From positions 1 to 64,000 of the forward strand of contig SIJG01000056.1 in NCBI GenBank assembly GCA_023374025.1: a DNA stretch of 64,000 bases. The letters are read 5' to 3'. Below, in pieces: positions 49,301-59,329 of this stretch. The stretch comes from Heterodera schachtii. Lineage: Eukaryota; Nematoda; Chromadorea; Rhabditida; Heteroderidae. Below the pieces are notes generated by a model. The model saw nothing but the letters and a program-made list of their open reading frames with translations, had not been told where the DNA came from and searched no databases. Within the stretch, counting starts at the first letter, position 1. Each line of letters starts with the position of its first letter. The translations under genes were made by a program, and so were the position numbers.

Positions 49301-50470
49301 GTTTGTTGATATTAGTATCACTCATCTTTCACGCGACGAGCTTCCTTAGTAATTTTTTTAGTTTGGTTTTCCTTAATTTTTATTTTAATAAATTTTTAGA
49401 TAAAATATTTTTAAATTATTTTACTAAAATTTTATTTTATTTTTATCTTTTATTTATCTCTCGAAATGTTCCAATTTTTTTTTTGTATAATTGGTAATTT
49501 ATTTAATTGGATAAAAGAAACAAATGTTCTATTAATGAACTAAAAGAATATGTTGACAAATGAAAACTGAAATTTTTCTTTTTTACTATTTTCTAACATA
49601 TAATTTATCTTTTTTTTTTATTAAAGGGTGTACAAATTAATTAAATTCTATATTATGATTTTTATTAATTTGTTTTATTTTTTAAAATTTTTATGAATTC
49701 CATTTTTCATTTGTAAAAAAATTTTTAACTATTTATTTTAATCAAAATTATTAATTTTTACAATATTTAAATTGATTATAAATTTTTGACAGAAAATTTC
49801 TTTGAAATGCTCTTGAAATTAAGATAATTCTTCTTAAAATTATGCTAACAAGATTCTAAAAAGAACAATTGATTTCTTCTGGAATTTTATATACAAAATT
49901 AATTGATTATTTATTGTTGAAACCAATGTCGAAATTCATTTAATCTACAATAAGTATATCATTGTGACTTTTATAAAAATTATTTAATAAATATTTTAAT
50001 TGCAGTTATTATTTTTAATCATTGAAAAAATTTATTTTTTGTAGAGAGGAAATATATTTGATATGATATGAAATTAAGGCATTGAATATTATTAGTTGCT
50101 TCTGATTAATTATCTATATTGTTAATTTATTTAGATTTCTTTATATTTTTTTAAAATAACCAATAACTAATTCTTATTAAATTCAATTAATTAAAACTGA
50201 ACTAAATTTTTTAGATTTAATCATTTTTGCAGAATTAGTTTAAACAAATTATTAAAAAGAATTAATTCATAGTGATTTAAAAGAAGCAAAGATTCTTCAT
50301 TCATTAAAATAAATATCTATAATTTAAAATAAATTATTGATGGATTTTCCATTTAAACATAATATAAACAAAACCTGAAGAAGGTTAAAACAGTATTAAA
50401 TTTTTTTATAAGAATTAACAAAAATTATTAATTTTTTTGTTATTTTAGTTTCAATATTATTTGTATTCTT
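46320..50470. other. AT-rich stretch, weak exon candidates only
   Basis: Two small GC islands might be minus-strand exons: 48025-48110 (after acceptor caaattctag; LHNCEPNTSQSFYNKK or FTIANQIHRKVF in another frame) and 49010-49160 (after acceptor ttgttttaag; NRFSQLCKSLERADSTSQKC or IAFLNYARAWKGQIQPPKNA). The frames cannot be decided by eye. Plus ORFs at 46746 and 49303 are low-complexity hydrophobic translation. Confidence 0.3.
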
Positions 50471-50485
50471 ATCTTCATTGATTTT

Positions 50486-50707
50486 TTAGTTTTCTTTATA
50501 TTTTTTAATCTCTTGTACCAATAGATTTTTTACATTCTGGTTGTACAGCCAAGCTGCAAGTGCAGTTCGGTTGTTGGCAACCCATCTCGCTACCATTTGG
50601 TTGGCTCGGTTTCTTTCTTGCTCTGTGATAATATGTCCTGTTTCGTGAATACAAGTGTTATTTAGCTCACGAAGAGAGAAAATATTATATACATAAAATT
50701 TTTTGTT
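50486..50707 (-). CDS. Terminal exon of an unidentified gene
   Basis: Minus strand: acceptor atttgaattag, then 73 codons: NKKFYVYNIFSLRELNNTCI, HETGHIITEQERNRANQMVA, RWVANNRTALAAWLYNQNVK and NLLVQEIKKYKEN, TAA. The composition is strongly protein-like and the segment has the highest GC for several kb. HETGH formally fits the HExxH zinc-protease pattern, but nothing else supports a protease. The C-terminal part would be an amphipathic helix. Upstream exons should lie at higher coordinates, possibly hidden in the assembly gap; a candidate with acceptor aaattatag (about 51290-51240) reads VREGIQFDYPPLNSS. Confidence 0.5.
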   Translation of the reverse strand, partial: NKKFYVYNIFSLRELNNTCIHETGHIITEQERNRANQMVARWVANNRTALAAWLYNQNVKNLLVQEIKKYKEN

Positions 50708-51824
50708 CTAATTCAAATTTATTTTGTTTTTTCGGAAAATAACAAGAATAGTATTTCATTAAGGAATATTAGGATTTGTTATAATGTTTAGGTACTTTTA
50801 AACTCAACTTTCATGGAACTTTCAATTTTTATATGTTCGATATATTTCAATACATTAATTATTCTTTTGGTAATTTTTGGTACGCATTATAAATTTAACT
50901 TCTAGTTAAGTTCTCTTGATTTTTTTTCCGTGGGCATTGAGCAATTTCGGCGTTGTTTTTCATTCAATATAATTTGATTTTTTAAATTTTCAACTTATTT
51001 TCGCATTCGAAAAGAAAACGGAAATTATTTTTTCAATTGTAAAAATTTAAAAAAAGAAATTTCACCAAAAGTGATAAAGAAGTTAATTAATTTTATTTTT
51101 TTAATTATCAGCTATTTTTACATTTTTATTTTTGTTTAATGAAATTAAAAACAATTAAGTTATAAATTTATCTGTCTGCCTTTAATTTTTTTCTTAATGA
51201 GATTAGAAATTGGTTATTAATATTTTCATTACCCATTAACTTGAATTTAGCGGAGGATAGTCAAATTGTATTCCTTCTCTCACGGCTATAATTTCAATTG
51301 CTTTAAAATAAACCATTATATGGGTTTAATTTCAATATTTTAAACGCTGAATAACACAATTAGAGCATTGAATACAGCTGGACAATTGGAAATATTTTAA
51401 AATATTTTTTTATATAAGAATTAATTACTTTTATTTCTTTTTTAAAATATACAAGTTATTTTCCTTGATGTATGTATTAATTTGCCAAATTGCTTGAATT
51501 TAGGATAAATAACGATAATAATTTAAACTACATTATTTGTCTTATTTACAAATACACACTGTGATATGTATTTTCTCTTTTAATACCAATCAATAAAATT
51601 TTATGAATTTTATTAGTTAACAATCACTTAAAATGTTTATTTAACTTCATTCTTTAATTTACTAATTTTCATTCAAGTGTTATTATAATTAAGAAATGCA
51701 AATTATTTTATTCCTATTAATCATTTATTTTACAATTTTTTCAGATTAGGCAAATGCTGAATATTATTTATATATAATCAAAACTAAAAGTCTTATAATT
51801 TTTTCATTACTGTTGAAAATATAT

Positions 51825-51908
51825 TTAATTGATCTGGTATTTCTTAGAAGCATTTGGGGACCATTCATTCTTGAGGTTTTGCAGTACGACCGCTCTATGG
51901 TCAATCAT
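51825..51908 (-). CDS. Short exon or ORF candidate near the gap
   Basis: MIDHRAVVLQNLKNEWSPNA then SKKYQIN and TAA, in a GC-elevated island. It has no clear acceptor before it and no donor within it. It may be the end of an exon whose start lies in the gap, or a small ORF. Confidence 0.25.
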   Translation of the reverse strand: MIDHRAVVLQNLKNEWSPNASKKYQIN

Positions 51909-52069
51909 GAATACAAATATATGATTTTGTTAAATTAATTTTAAGGTTAAATTTTTAATCATATCATTAAAGTGACCCTGTATTTTTTTCTTTCTTCAAT
52001 TTTTATTATGATATTTAATGATAATTTCATGAACCTCATTATGAGGAAATTGAAACAACGAACTTTTTT

Positions 52070-52872
52070 NNNNNNNNNNNNNNNNNNNNNNNNNNNNNNN
52101 NNNNNNNNNNNNNNNNNNNNNNNNNNNNNNNNNNNNNNNNNNNNNNNNNNNNNNNNNNNNNNNNNNNNNNNNNNNNNNNNNNNNNNNNNNNNNNNNNNNN
52201 NNNNNNNNNNNNNNNNNNNNNNNNNNNNNNNNNNNNNNNNNNNNNNNNNNNNNNNNNNNNNNNNNNNNNNNNNNNNNNNNNNNNNNNNNNNNNNNNNNNN
52301 NNNNNNNNNNNNNNNNNNNNNNNNNNNNNNNNNNNNNNNNNNNNNNNNNNNNNNNNNNNNNNNNNNNNNNNNNNNNNNNNNNNNNNNNNNNNNNNNNNNN
52401 NNNNNNNNNNNNNNNNNNNNNNNNNNNNNNNNNNNNNNNNNNNNNNNNNNNNNNNNNNNNNNNNNNNNNNNNNNNNNNNNNNNNNNNNNNNNNNNNNNNN
52501 NNNNNNNNNNNNNNNNNNNNNNNNNNNNNNNNNNNNNNNNNNNNNNNNNNNNNNNNNNNNNNNNNNNNNNNNNNNNNNNNNNNNNNNNNNNNNNNNNNNN
52601 NNNNNNNNNNNNNNNNNNNNNNNNNNNNNNNNNNNNNNNNNNNNNNNNNNNNNNNNNNNNNNNNNNNNNNNNNNNNNNNNNNNNNNNNNNNNNNNNNNNN
52701 NNNNNNNNNNNNNNNNNNNNNNNNNNNNNNNNNNNNNNNNNNNNNNNNNNNNNNNNNNNNNNNNNNNNNNNNNNNNNNNNNNNNNNNNNNNNNNNNNNNN
52801 NNNNNNNNNNNNNNNNNNNNNNNNNNNNNNNNNNNNNNNNNNNNNNNNNNNNNNNNNNNNNNNNNNNNNNNN
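52070..52872. other. Assembly gap (803 N)
   Basis: Run of undetermined bases separating the AT-rich part of the window from the GC-richer part. ORFs crossing it are meaningless. Confidence 0.99.
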
Positions 52873-53052
52873 GGACCCGTCGGAGACATCTACCTGAAGG
52901 TCGGCGCAGCTGCTCGCGCCAAGCGGTACAAGATGGCCATGCCCGAAGCCAACAGAGGCGACTTCACGCGGATTTGTTGCCTCCGAAAGAGGAAGATGAA
53001 GGCCGTCTTCGTCTCCACCAAGGAGCAATTGCTCAATGCACTTCTTCATTGA
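52873..53052 (+). CDS. 3' end of a gene truncated by the gap
   Basis: Frame starting at 52873: GPVGDIYLKVGAAARAKRYK, MAMPEANRGDFTRICCLRKR, KMKAVFVSTKEQLLNALLH, TGA. Third codon positions are overwhelmingly C or G (GTC, GAC, ATC, TAC, CTG, AAG), the same strong bias as in the collagen gene, which makes this frame far more likely than the other open frames on either strand. Basic C-terminal half; family not recognised. The 5' part is in the gap. A diverged inverted copy follows at once. Confidence 0.5.
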   Translation, partial: GPVGDIYLKVGAAARAKRYKMAMPEANRGDFTRICCLRKRKMKAVFVSTKEQLLNALLH

Positions 53053-53103
53053 CGGTGTTTAATACATTAGAGTTTTGTAATTGAAATTTCACATCAGAAA
53101 TGG

Positions 53104-53370
53104 ATGGCTTCATCTTCCTCCGTCGCTGCAACGAATTCGCGGGTGGTCGGCTCTGTTGGCTGCGGGCATGGTCATCTTGGGTCGTTTGGTGCGCGCTTTG
53201 CCGATCTCAAATTGATGTCTCCGATGGATTGTGCCATCGTCCATCAGATGTCCCATTGCAATAGCATTCTTCCAAATGTGGCGTCCAGTTGCCATTGCCA
53301 CGAGAGCAGCGAACGCAACCGGCGATGATGATGGCCCCAGTGAACAAGTCGAAGGGAACCATTTTCATCA
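53104..53370 (-). pseudogene. Inverted, frameshifted paralogue of the preceding gene end
   Basis: On the minus strand the words tcggagacatcaatttgaga, atgaccatgcccgcagccaa and ggaggaagatgaa parallel tcggagacatctacctgaag, atggccatgcccgaagccaa and gaggaagatgaag of 52881-53010. The equivalent reading frame is broken: MPAANRADHPRIRCSDGG and SIGDINLRSAKRAPNDPR fall in different frames. Upstream, minus reads VMKMVPFDLFTGAIIIAGC and CSRGNGNWTPHLEECYCNG. A head-to-head duplicate that has decayed, abutting the gap. Confidence 0.4.
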
Positions 53371-53569
53371 CAATGCTCCGCTAGTGGAAGAAGTCCCCCC
53401 CTCCCCTCTCGTTTCCCGGGTCGTCATCGCTTCTGTGTAAATCTTTTTGGCCCCATACGCGTCTCAATCTCCAGCTTAAACACTTCGCCTGTTTTCTGTT
53501 TATTGTTTGTTATTTTTTTTAAATAAACCAAAATATTACGGATATCTATCATAGTTTGTGTTGTAGGTT

Positions 53570-53860
53570 CACCGCTCTTTAATTTCAAATATGAACTCGA
53601 ATCTGAAATTCATCCGGCAATTTTTTTTACCCCAAACCCGAATTGGAACGAATTAAGCCTCAAATGTCTTACCCAAATTGGAATGAAAAGTCGAAAAATG
53701 CAAAACTTTGAATTAATTTAATATTTTCGAACTTTTCGGGGTCGCTGAACACGAATTTGACATCAATTTCCTGTAATTCTGCATCAGAACCCGGATTCTG
53801 AAATATGGAAAATTCAAAATTAATTAAAATATATTTTTAATAGCTTTCGGGATAGCGGAA
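53570..53860. repeat. Dispersed repeat with gaacccgaa / ggggtcgctgaacacgaa words
   Basis: Two blocks, 53575-53690 and 53720-53860. The second shares cttt.cggggtcgctgaacac, then catcaattt(c), then a cagaacccg-like word, with 58335-58450 (gtttttggggtcgctgaaca). A related block with ccccgaacccgaactc is at 9290-9325. Not coding in any frame I trust. Confidence 0.6.
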
Positions 53861-54075
53861 TACGAGTAAAACGGCCTAAAAAAGAAAAAAAAAATCAAAT
53901 TTGTTTAAAAAATCAATCTAAATGCGTGAAATATGCAGATAATGTAAATTATTCATTTGCTTTATACATTTATTTATTGCTTTTCGATTTCCAGCAGAGT
54001 GGTAGGTTAAAAAGATGAGTAAAAATTTGCCGGTGGTTTCATCGATTGTATTCAGTCACTGACCTTTTTTGTCAG

Positions 54076-54131
54076 CAGATGAGAATGAGTCAGTCTTAGA
54101 ACCGCCATCAAAACCCCTACATTTTTTTTAA
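54076..54131 (+). CDS. Tiny exon candidate
   Basis: Strong acceptor gaccttttttgtcag followed by DENESVLEPPSKPLHFF and TAA, entering in phase 1. An upstream ATG frame (54015) reads MSKNLPVVSSI to a donor ATT|GTATTC but in phase 0, so they do not join. Low support. Confidence 0.2.
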
Positions 54132-54159
54132 ACCTCGAAAGCTTATTTGTTAGCTGGCA

Positions 54160-54236
54160 AGGCCTAGGCGCGCTTAGGCCTAGACTTAGGCTAGGCCTAG
54201 GCGCGCTTAGGCCTAGACTTAGGCTAGGCCTAGGCT
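54160..54236. repeat. 33-bp tandem repeat rich in cctagg palindromes
   Basis: Two full copies and a third partial copy of a unit containing aggcctaggcgcgcttaggc and ctagacttaggct. Each unit is itself nearly palindromic. Confidence 0.85.
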
Positions 54237-54449
54237 ACATTTCAAAAAATTTATTATTGTACTAAGCACCTTTCCCATCGCCTTTTTTTGTGTTTACTAA
54301 TTATTACCCAAAATTAATAATTTGATTTTTATTTGCTAACTCCGAACGGCGAGCAAACAATGAAACTTAATTAAATTATTCGGACAAACCTGCCGCTTAA
54401 AACACAAAGAAAGAATAATGGGATGAAGCGACGAACGATTAGCAGAAGC

Positions 54450-54910
54450 GGAGGGGGGGGGGGGGGGCTTAACAAAACAAAGCGCCCCCTTCTGACTTTG
54501 ACTGATCAGCTGGGCAGGGCAGTGATCAGTCATTAAAAACAACAAAAAGTTGTGCCCCCGGGCATATTTCATTTCGATGCGCAGCAGCGGTAGGATGATT
54601 ACCATTGTGTTGTTGTCGTTGCTTTGGGGGCGATTCGCCGCCCTCGGGCGATAAAAATGGAAGTGGGGAGGCGCGCACTCACTGATCAGCAAAAATAAAT
54701 AATGGGCAAAAAATGCCGAAATTGCCGTCGCCGACCGCCCCACCCATTAAAAACTTGACTTGACTTTTCTGGCGATCGGCAGCAGAAGCGAAATTCGTAT
54801 AAAAGCATCGGAGAAAATATGGGAACACATCAAACGTGTTGTTCTCACAAAGCTATAAGTTTCTGATGGGTTTTCGTTGATCAAACGACTAAATCAGTGA
54901 TCAACAGTTG
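54450..54910 (+). promoter_or_regulatory. Putative promoter/5' region with TATA box and five TGATCA sites
   Basis: GC-richer, gene-free block upstream of the collagen gene. A TATA box, tataaaag, is at 54798-54805. TGATCA palindromes occur at 54503, 54523, 54683, 54878 and 54898, three of them in the larger palindrome-like context actgatcag. A run of 15 or so G (from about 54453) lies upstream. If this drives the collagen gene, the start codon is about 700 bp away, of which 337 bp is a transposon insertion; the acceptor cccccttttaag at 55504 would then close a 5'-UTR intron or be a trans-splice site. A minus ORF of 135 codons here is proline- and leucine-rich and probably spurious. Confidence 0.35.
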
Positions 54911-55030
54911 TTTTTGGGTGGCGACGCTAAAAAACTGAACTAACCACATAAAGTATTTTTGAACTAATTAATTAATTTTACTTACCACATAAAGTCATTT
55001 TATGTTTTATTTGTGAAGGTATTATAATAT

Positions 55031-55367
55031 TAGGGCTGCTAATTTTATGTAAGAAAATTTGCGAATTATATAAATAAAATATTATAAAAAATGCTAAAAT
55101 ATGTATGAAATATGTACAAAAACCCCCAAATATGTACTAAAATATGTAAATAAAATTTTTTAAATGGTAATTTTTTATTCGTTTTTTAAGTCCAAAATAT
55201 GTATAAAAATATGTAGATATGTATGTAATATGTAGAAAAATCCCCAAAATATGTAAATAAAAGTCCCAACTTTTGTTCACAAACACAAAAAAGAAAGTGT
55301 TTTTCCTACTATTCAAAGCATGGAGAATCCAGAAAAAAAATGTATTTACATAAAATTAGCAGCCCTA
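55031..55367. mobile_element. 337-bp hAT-like MITE with perfect 22-bp TIRs
   Basis: tagggctgctaattttatgt... at 55031-55052 is exactly complementary to 55346-55367 (...acataaaattagcagcccta). Flanks repeat ataatat (55024-55030; 55368-55374), extendable to 8 bp, ataatatt, if the outermost T is assigned to the flank. The interior has repeated aatatgtaaataaaa and aatatgtac words shared with 19.98-20.40 kb. It is inserted between the putative collagen promoter and the start codon. Confidence 0.85.
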
Positions 55368-55522
55368 ATAATATTCATTTGAGTTTTTATGTGCTTCGGG
55401 CGATTAATTTACATTAAGTCCTAAATTATGCTTATTCCGATAAAAATACGAGACAAACTCATGGTCCTAATTGCGTAAGAATAACTTTTCCTCCCCCTTT
55501 TAAGCATTGCTTTGCTATTAAA

Positions 55523-57146
55523 ATGGCACTCGAAAAGGCCGCCGGCGTGGCCATAGCGATGGCCGTGTGCACTGTGCTGCTGTGTGTGGCGGGCATTGGC
55601 TTTGTGCAGCGCGAAGTGCAGTCCATCTGGGCCGAATTGGACACGGAGATGGACCGGTTCAAGCTGGAAACGGACGACCTGTGGCACGTCATGTTGGCCA
55701 TGGGCGCGGGCACGGCTGCCAACCGCCAACGACGCAATGCGTACGGCGGCGCGTCGTACCAAGCGGCCGGACAGCAGGCGGCTGTCGGCGGTTACGGTGT
55801 CCTAGTCAAGACAGTATGCAGTAAGTGATTGGGCATACTGTAGTGAAATACGAGAACGATGTTTGGATATTTAATTGAAAATTGCTTGAACAGAATGCCA
55901 AAAAAGCAACTCTTGCCCATCGGGTCCACCAGGACGTCCTGGCGATGTTGGCTTTGCTGGCAGACCGGGCATTCCCGGAAGGGACGGAGTGCCGGGAGTG
56001 GCGGCGGACAATTGGCACAACGCACCGTTCAAAGGATGCATTGTAAAATTTTAAAAACATTTTAACTCTTTAAATTTTTTGCTAGAACTGTCCAATGGGA
56101 ATGACTGGCGCCCCGGGGGCAGCTGGAAAGCCGGGGCAGCGCGGAATGTAAGCTAAAATTAATCAAATAAATCTCAAATAAAGACCATTCAATATTTAAT
56201 TTCTAATAGAAATTTCGGCTTTTTTAATATAAAATTAAATTTAAAAAATTATATTAAATATGCATTTAAAATTTAATTAAATTTCAACTTTCTTTAAAAT
56301 TTTATTTGCAATTAAATATAAAATTTCGGTCAAAAATAATAATAAAATGTAATTCATTGGGAAAATTCAGGCGTGGTCAGCGTGGCAGCCCAGGAATGCC
56401 AGGCCGTGACGGCATCCCGGGCCTACCCGGCGAACAGGGCCATCCAGGCGAGAACGGCAAGGAGGGCGGCACGGGAGTTACTGGCGAGAAGGGCATCGAC
56501 GCGGAGAAGCGGATTGGCCGCAAGGGCTTCCGCGGAGTGCCGGGCGAACATGGCCCCGAGGGACTGTTGGGAGAGCCGGGAAAGCCGGGCCCAATGGGGC
56601 CAAAGGGTAAAAAGAAAATTTTTTATTTAAATTTTAAAAAGCTAGCAAGAGTTGCCAAATTTTTTCGGCCGGAACTCTCTCACCCTTCGTTGGATTACCT
56701 TTTTTCAATTTTTGAAGCTTTTTGTCAACGAAATCCCATTTTCATGAGTATCATTTGAAAATTTCTGGAGAATAGAAACTTTTTCTAAGTCAAATGCATT
56801 TCATTTGGACCTATTTACCATAAAAAATTAAGTTTTCGTATATTAATTTTTTGAAATTTTGTCAATGAACCAAAAAACCAATTTTTGGGTTTTCAGGTGT
56901 GCCTGGTCCCCCGGGCCCTGCCGGCTTCCAGGGCATTCCCGGCAGCGAAGGCGCGGAAGGAGCCGAAGGCTCAGATGGCAAGGAGGGCCAAGACGCGGCA
57001 TATTGGTGGGTTGGAAAAAGAAAGACAATTAAAAAAAATTAAATAATAATAAATTTTTCAATTTCATTCATTTTAATTTAAGCCAATGCCCAAGCCGTGG
57101 TGGCGGAGGAAAACATTACTTGCGCAAATACAAGCACCGACACTAA
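55523..57146 (+). CDS. Nematode cuticle collagen, six exons, 305 residues
   Basis: Structural protein of the nematode exoskeleton, secreted by the hypodermis and trimerised through Gly-X-Y triplets. Exons 55523-55820, 55894-56042, 56086-56147, 56371-56606, 56897-57005 and 57083-57146 all have GT-AG borders and join in frame (918 nt including TAA). Exon 1 encodes the N-terminal domain: a hydrophobic segment at about residues 5-28 (signal anchor), then [20 protein letters not shown], and RQRR at 68-71, the subtilisin-type processing site of homology box A. Cysteines VCKCQKSNSC precede the first Gly-X-Y block; FKGCINCPMG interrupts; the main triple-helix block follows with one break ([12 protein letters not shown]); YCQCPSR ends it before a basic tail ending KYKHRH. 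An acceptor 18 nt before ATG suggests SL trans-splicing or a 5'-UTR intron. Exon 1 has 99 codons plus one base; the unspliced frame stops just after the donor. Subfamily not assigned. Confidence 0.93.
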
Positions 57147-57285
57147 ACAAAGAGAACACACAAACATTTTTTGTTTTTAATTGTGGAGTGATTAAAAGAA
57201 AACAAATGCCTGGTGGACTTTTGCGGATATGTAAATAATATTACAGATTTTAATTGCTTAAAAACATGTTCGCCCTAAATTGTAT

Positions 57286-57291
57286 AATAAA
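57286..57291 (+). terminator. Polyadenylation signal of the collagen gene
   Basis: AATAAA 140 bp after the stop codon, in tataataaataaaattc. Confidence 0.7.
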
Positions 57292-57329
57292 TAAAATTCT
57301 GCATATTCAATAGATCCGTTTGATGGGTG

Positions 57330-57750
57330 TTATAACTGGCGTGGCGCGACATTCAAGAAATTGCTATTTTTCAGTGAAAAACTGTTTAAAAATGGTCAAA
57401 ATTTCCAATTTGTCCCCCCCGCCCGCGACGCCAATCGACACCGCGGGACCCCAAAAACTCCTAGTTTTTCTTAGAAAAGGGCCAAAATCGCAAATTTTTG
57501 ACCCTAAATGGTGATTTTTTTGACCGTAAATGCTGGTTTTGAAAATTTTCAGTTGGCAGCCCTGGTTTTAGGCTCCTAGGTCTAACTTTTTCATGCTGCT
57601 TTTTGCTTTATGATTTTAACTATTAAAAAAGTTGTTGAAAAAAATTCGCGTTTCACAATTTAGCGTTTTTTAGAATTTCACGTTTCGCATTTTTTGCTTT
57701 GCAAATTGCGCGTTTCATGTTGCGCATTTTATTTTTCGACTTGCCCATCC
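57330..57750. repeat. Degenerate hairpin-family repeat and low-complexity tail
   Basis: cccgcgacgccaatcgacac followed by cgcgggacccc, and words gccaaaatcgcaaatttttg and ggcagccctgg, resemble the hairpin-bearing family of 1.75 and 33.6 kb in decayed form. Then tttcgcgtttcac-like words repeat from 57640 to 57740. Confidence 0.45.
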
Positions 57751-57982
57751 CTGGTAATAACCGTACTTTATTTGCATCTATACTTATTAAAACTATAATA
57801 AATCATTAAAATTGTAAATTAAAAATTGTTAATTAGAAATGAATAAAAAGAAGTTTTCATGAATTTTTCTTAAAAAATCACTATTTTTAGCAACAATAAT
57901 ATGAAAACTTCGATAACAAATCTCCTTTGTTTGTCCTTGAATTTTGGTCAAAAGCATTCAAAATTGGAAGCAATTTTAATCA

Positions 57983-59320
57983 TCAATTTGTGTGCCATCT
58001 TCCGAACAAGCAACAGTCGTTTTTATTTCCATGCACATTTTTGAATTGTTCATTTGCTTTCATTGGCAAAATGTCACTGTATTGGGCCCGGCTCATTCGT
58101 AATGGAAAGGGTGGCACCTATTAAATAAAAAATACATTTTAAAATGGAATTTAATTATTTAAAACATATAATACCATTGGAAACAATCTTTTAGCTGATG
58201 AAGACCTATTTCGATCGCCAAATTCCATTCGCATTGGGGAGGGAGGCGACTAAAAACACTTTTGAATCCTTTATTTTTTGATTTTTAAAGTTTAATGGGA
58301 CGATTTTAAAATATTAATTGATTTTGAAAAGTAATGAAAAAGTATTTCCGAGAGTTTTTGGGGTCGCTGAACACGAACCCGGCATCGATTTCAACAAATT
58401 CGGAATCCTGACCCGAACTCGAACGAAATGTCGGAAACTCAAATTTAGTAATTTCCCTTTTTCAAAACCGACTTATAAAATCGAAAGTCATCAGTACTTC
58501 AATAAAATCATTTAAACTTTTTTTGACTATAAAATGAAATTCTAAATGAATTTGAAAACAAATTCCTTTGATTTCGTTAAAAATGTAAATTTTCATATAT
58601 TTTCTTGATTATTTTAAAGCTTTTTTTTCTTTATTATATTTACTTTAATAAAAAAAATTTAAAGCAAATTACAGAGTTAAGGTTTGAGAGTGTGTTCAGA
58701 ATACATTGAACAATTTAAGAATAAAAAGTAATTTTAAAAATCGATAAATTTTCATTTTCCTGGGGTTTACCAAATTTTTCCTGTGCCAATTAGATTACCA
58801 TTTCGTGAAATGCCGATTTTATTTTCATTGGAATAGCCAAAATTTGTGGGCCATCGGAGTCAGCGGAAGAATTGGCACTACCATATGCATCAATGGCATT
58901 CTCTTAAATAAATTTGCTTTTTGTTAGCTTTTCAGTGGTTTCATAGGAAATGCGTTTTTTTCCTTATTTTTTTTTTCTCTTTTGATGAATGATTGAAAAA
59001 ACCTTTTTTTTTTTTTTTGTAAATTATGGAGAAAATTTGACTGAATTGCTCAAATTTTATTCTTTAATAATAAATAGGGTTGCTCCACGACCTCTCGGGG
59101 GGCAAAATGTCGGGGGCCGGGTCGGGGAATAGGCCAAAAAATGTCGAGGGTCGGGGGGCTCGGGGAGCAACCCTATAATAAATAGTCATTTTTATTGTTT
59201 TATAAAGAATTTTTTTTTATTTAATACAGACTAACGTATTCCATCAGCTTCAGATAACGGAAACGAATGGAAAAACATGGTCAATGTAAAAAGAATGATT
59301 ATTACGACAGAAAATTGCAT
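57983..59320 (-). CDS. Four-exon gene for an unidentified 132-residue secreted protein
   Basis: Read on the minus strand. Exon 1 59320-59236: MQFSVVIIILFTLTMFFHSF then PLSEADGI, a clear signal peptide with likely cleavage after SEA; donor C|GTTAGT, phase 1. Exon 2 58902-58799: acceptor atttatttaag, completes Gln, then NAIDAYGSANSSADSDGPQI and LAIPMKIKSAFHEM; donor ATG|GTAATC, phase 0. Exon 3 58249-58175: acceptor gtttttag, SPPSPMRMEFGDRNRSSSAK then RLFPM; donor ATG|GTATTA, phase 0. Exon 4 58117-57983: acceptor atttaatag, VPPFPLRMSRAQYSDILPMK, ANEQFKNVHGNKNDCCLFGR, WHTN, TGA. Three junctions agree in phase and the total is 399 nt. The mature part has three [I/F/L]-P-M-[K/V] motifs (residues 52-55, 86-89, 105-108), a KR dibasic site at 83-84 and a vicinal Cys pair. 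It may be a peptide precursor or a small secreted effector-like protein. No known family recognised. Intron 1 carries a G-rich mini-transposon. Confidence 0.6.
58335..58450. repeat. Copy of the gggtcgctgaacacgaa repeat
   Basis: Lies within intron 2 of the secreted-protein gene and matches 53730-53800. Confidence 0.6.
59075..59175. mobile_element. ~100-bp G-rich mini-element with hAT-like ends
   Basis: TIRs tagggttgctcc (59075-59086) and ggagcaacccta (59164-59175) are exact complements. The flanks repeat ataataaat within one base of the ends, consistent with an 8- to 9-bp target duplication. The interior is variants of aatgtcggggg and gggtcgggg. It sits in intron 1 of the secreted-protein gene. 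Confidence 0.7.
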
Positions 59321-59329
59321 TTTATTTAA

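Noticed and set aside
51972..53084. Long ORFs of 297-370 codons crossing the N run
   Set aside because: They are open only because the gap contains no stops.
54336..54743. 135-codon minus-strand ORF upstream of the collagen gene
   Set aside because: Includes translation of a poly-G tract and low-complexity segments, covers a likely promoter, and has no splice or homology support.
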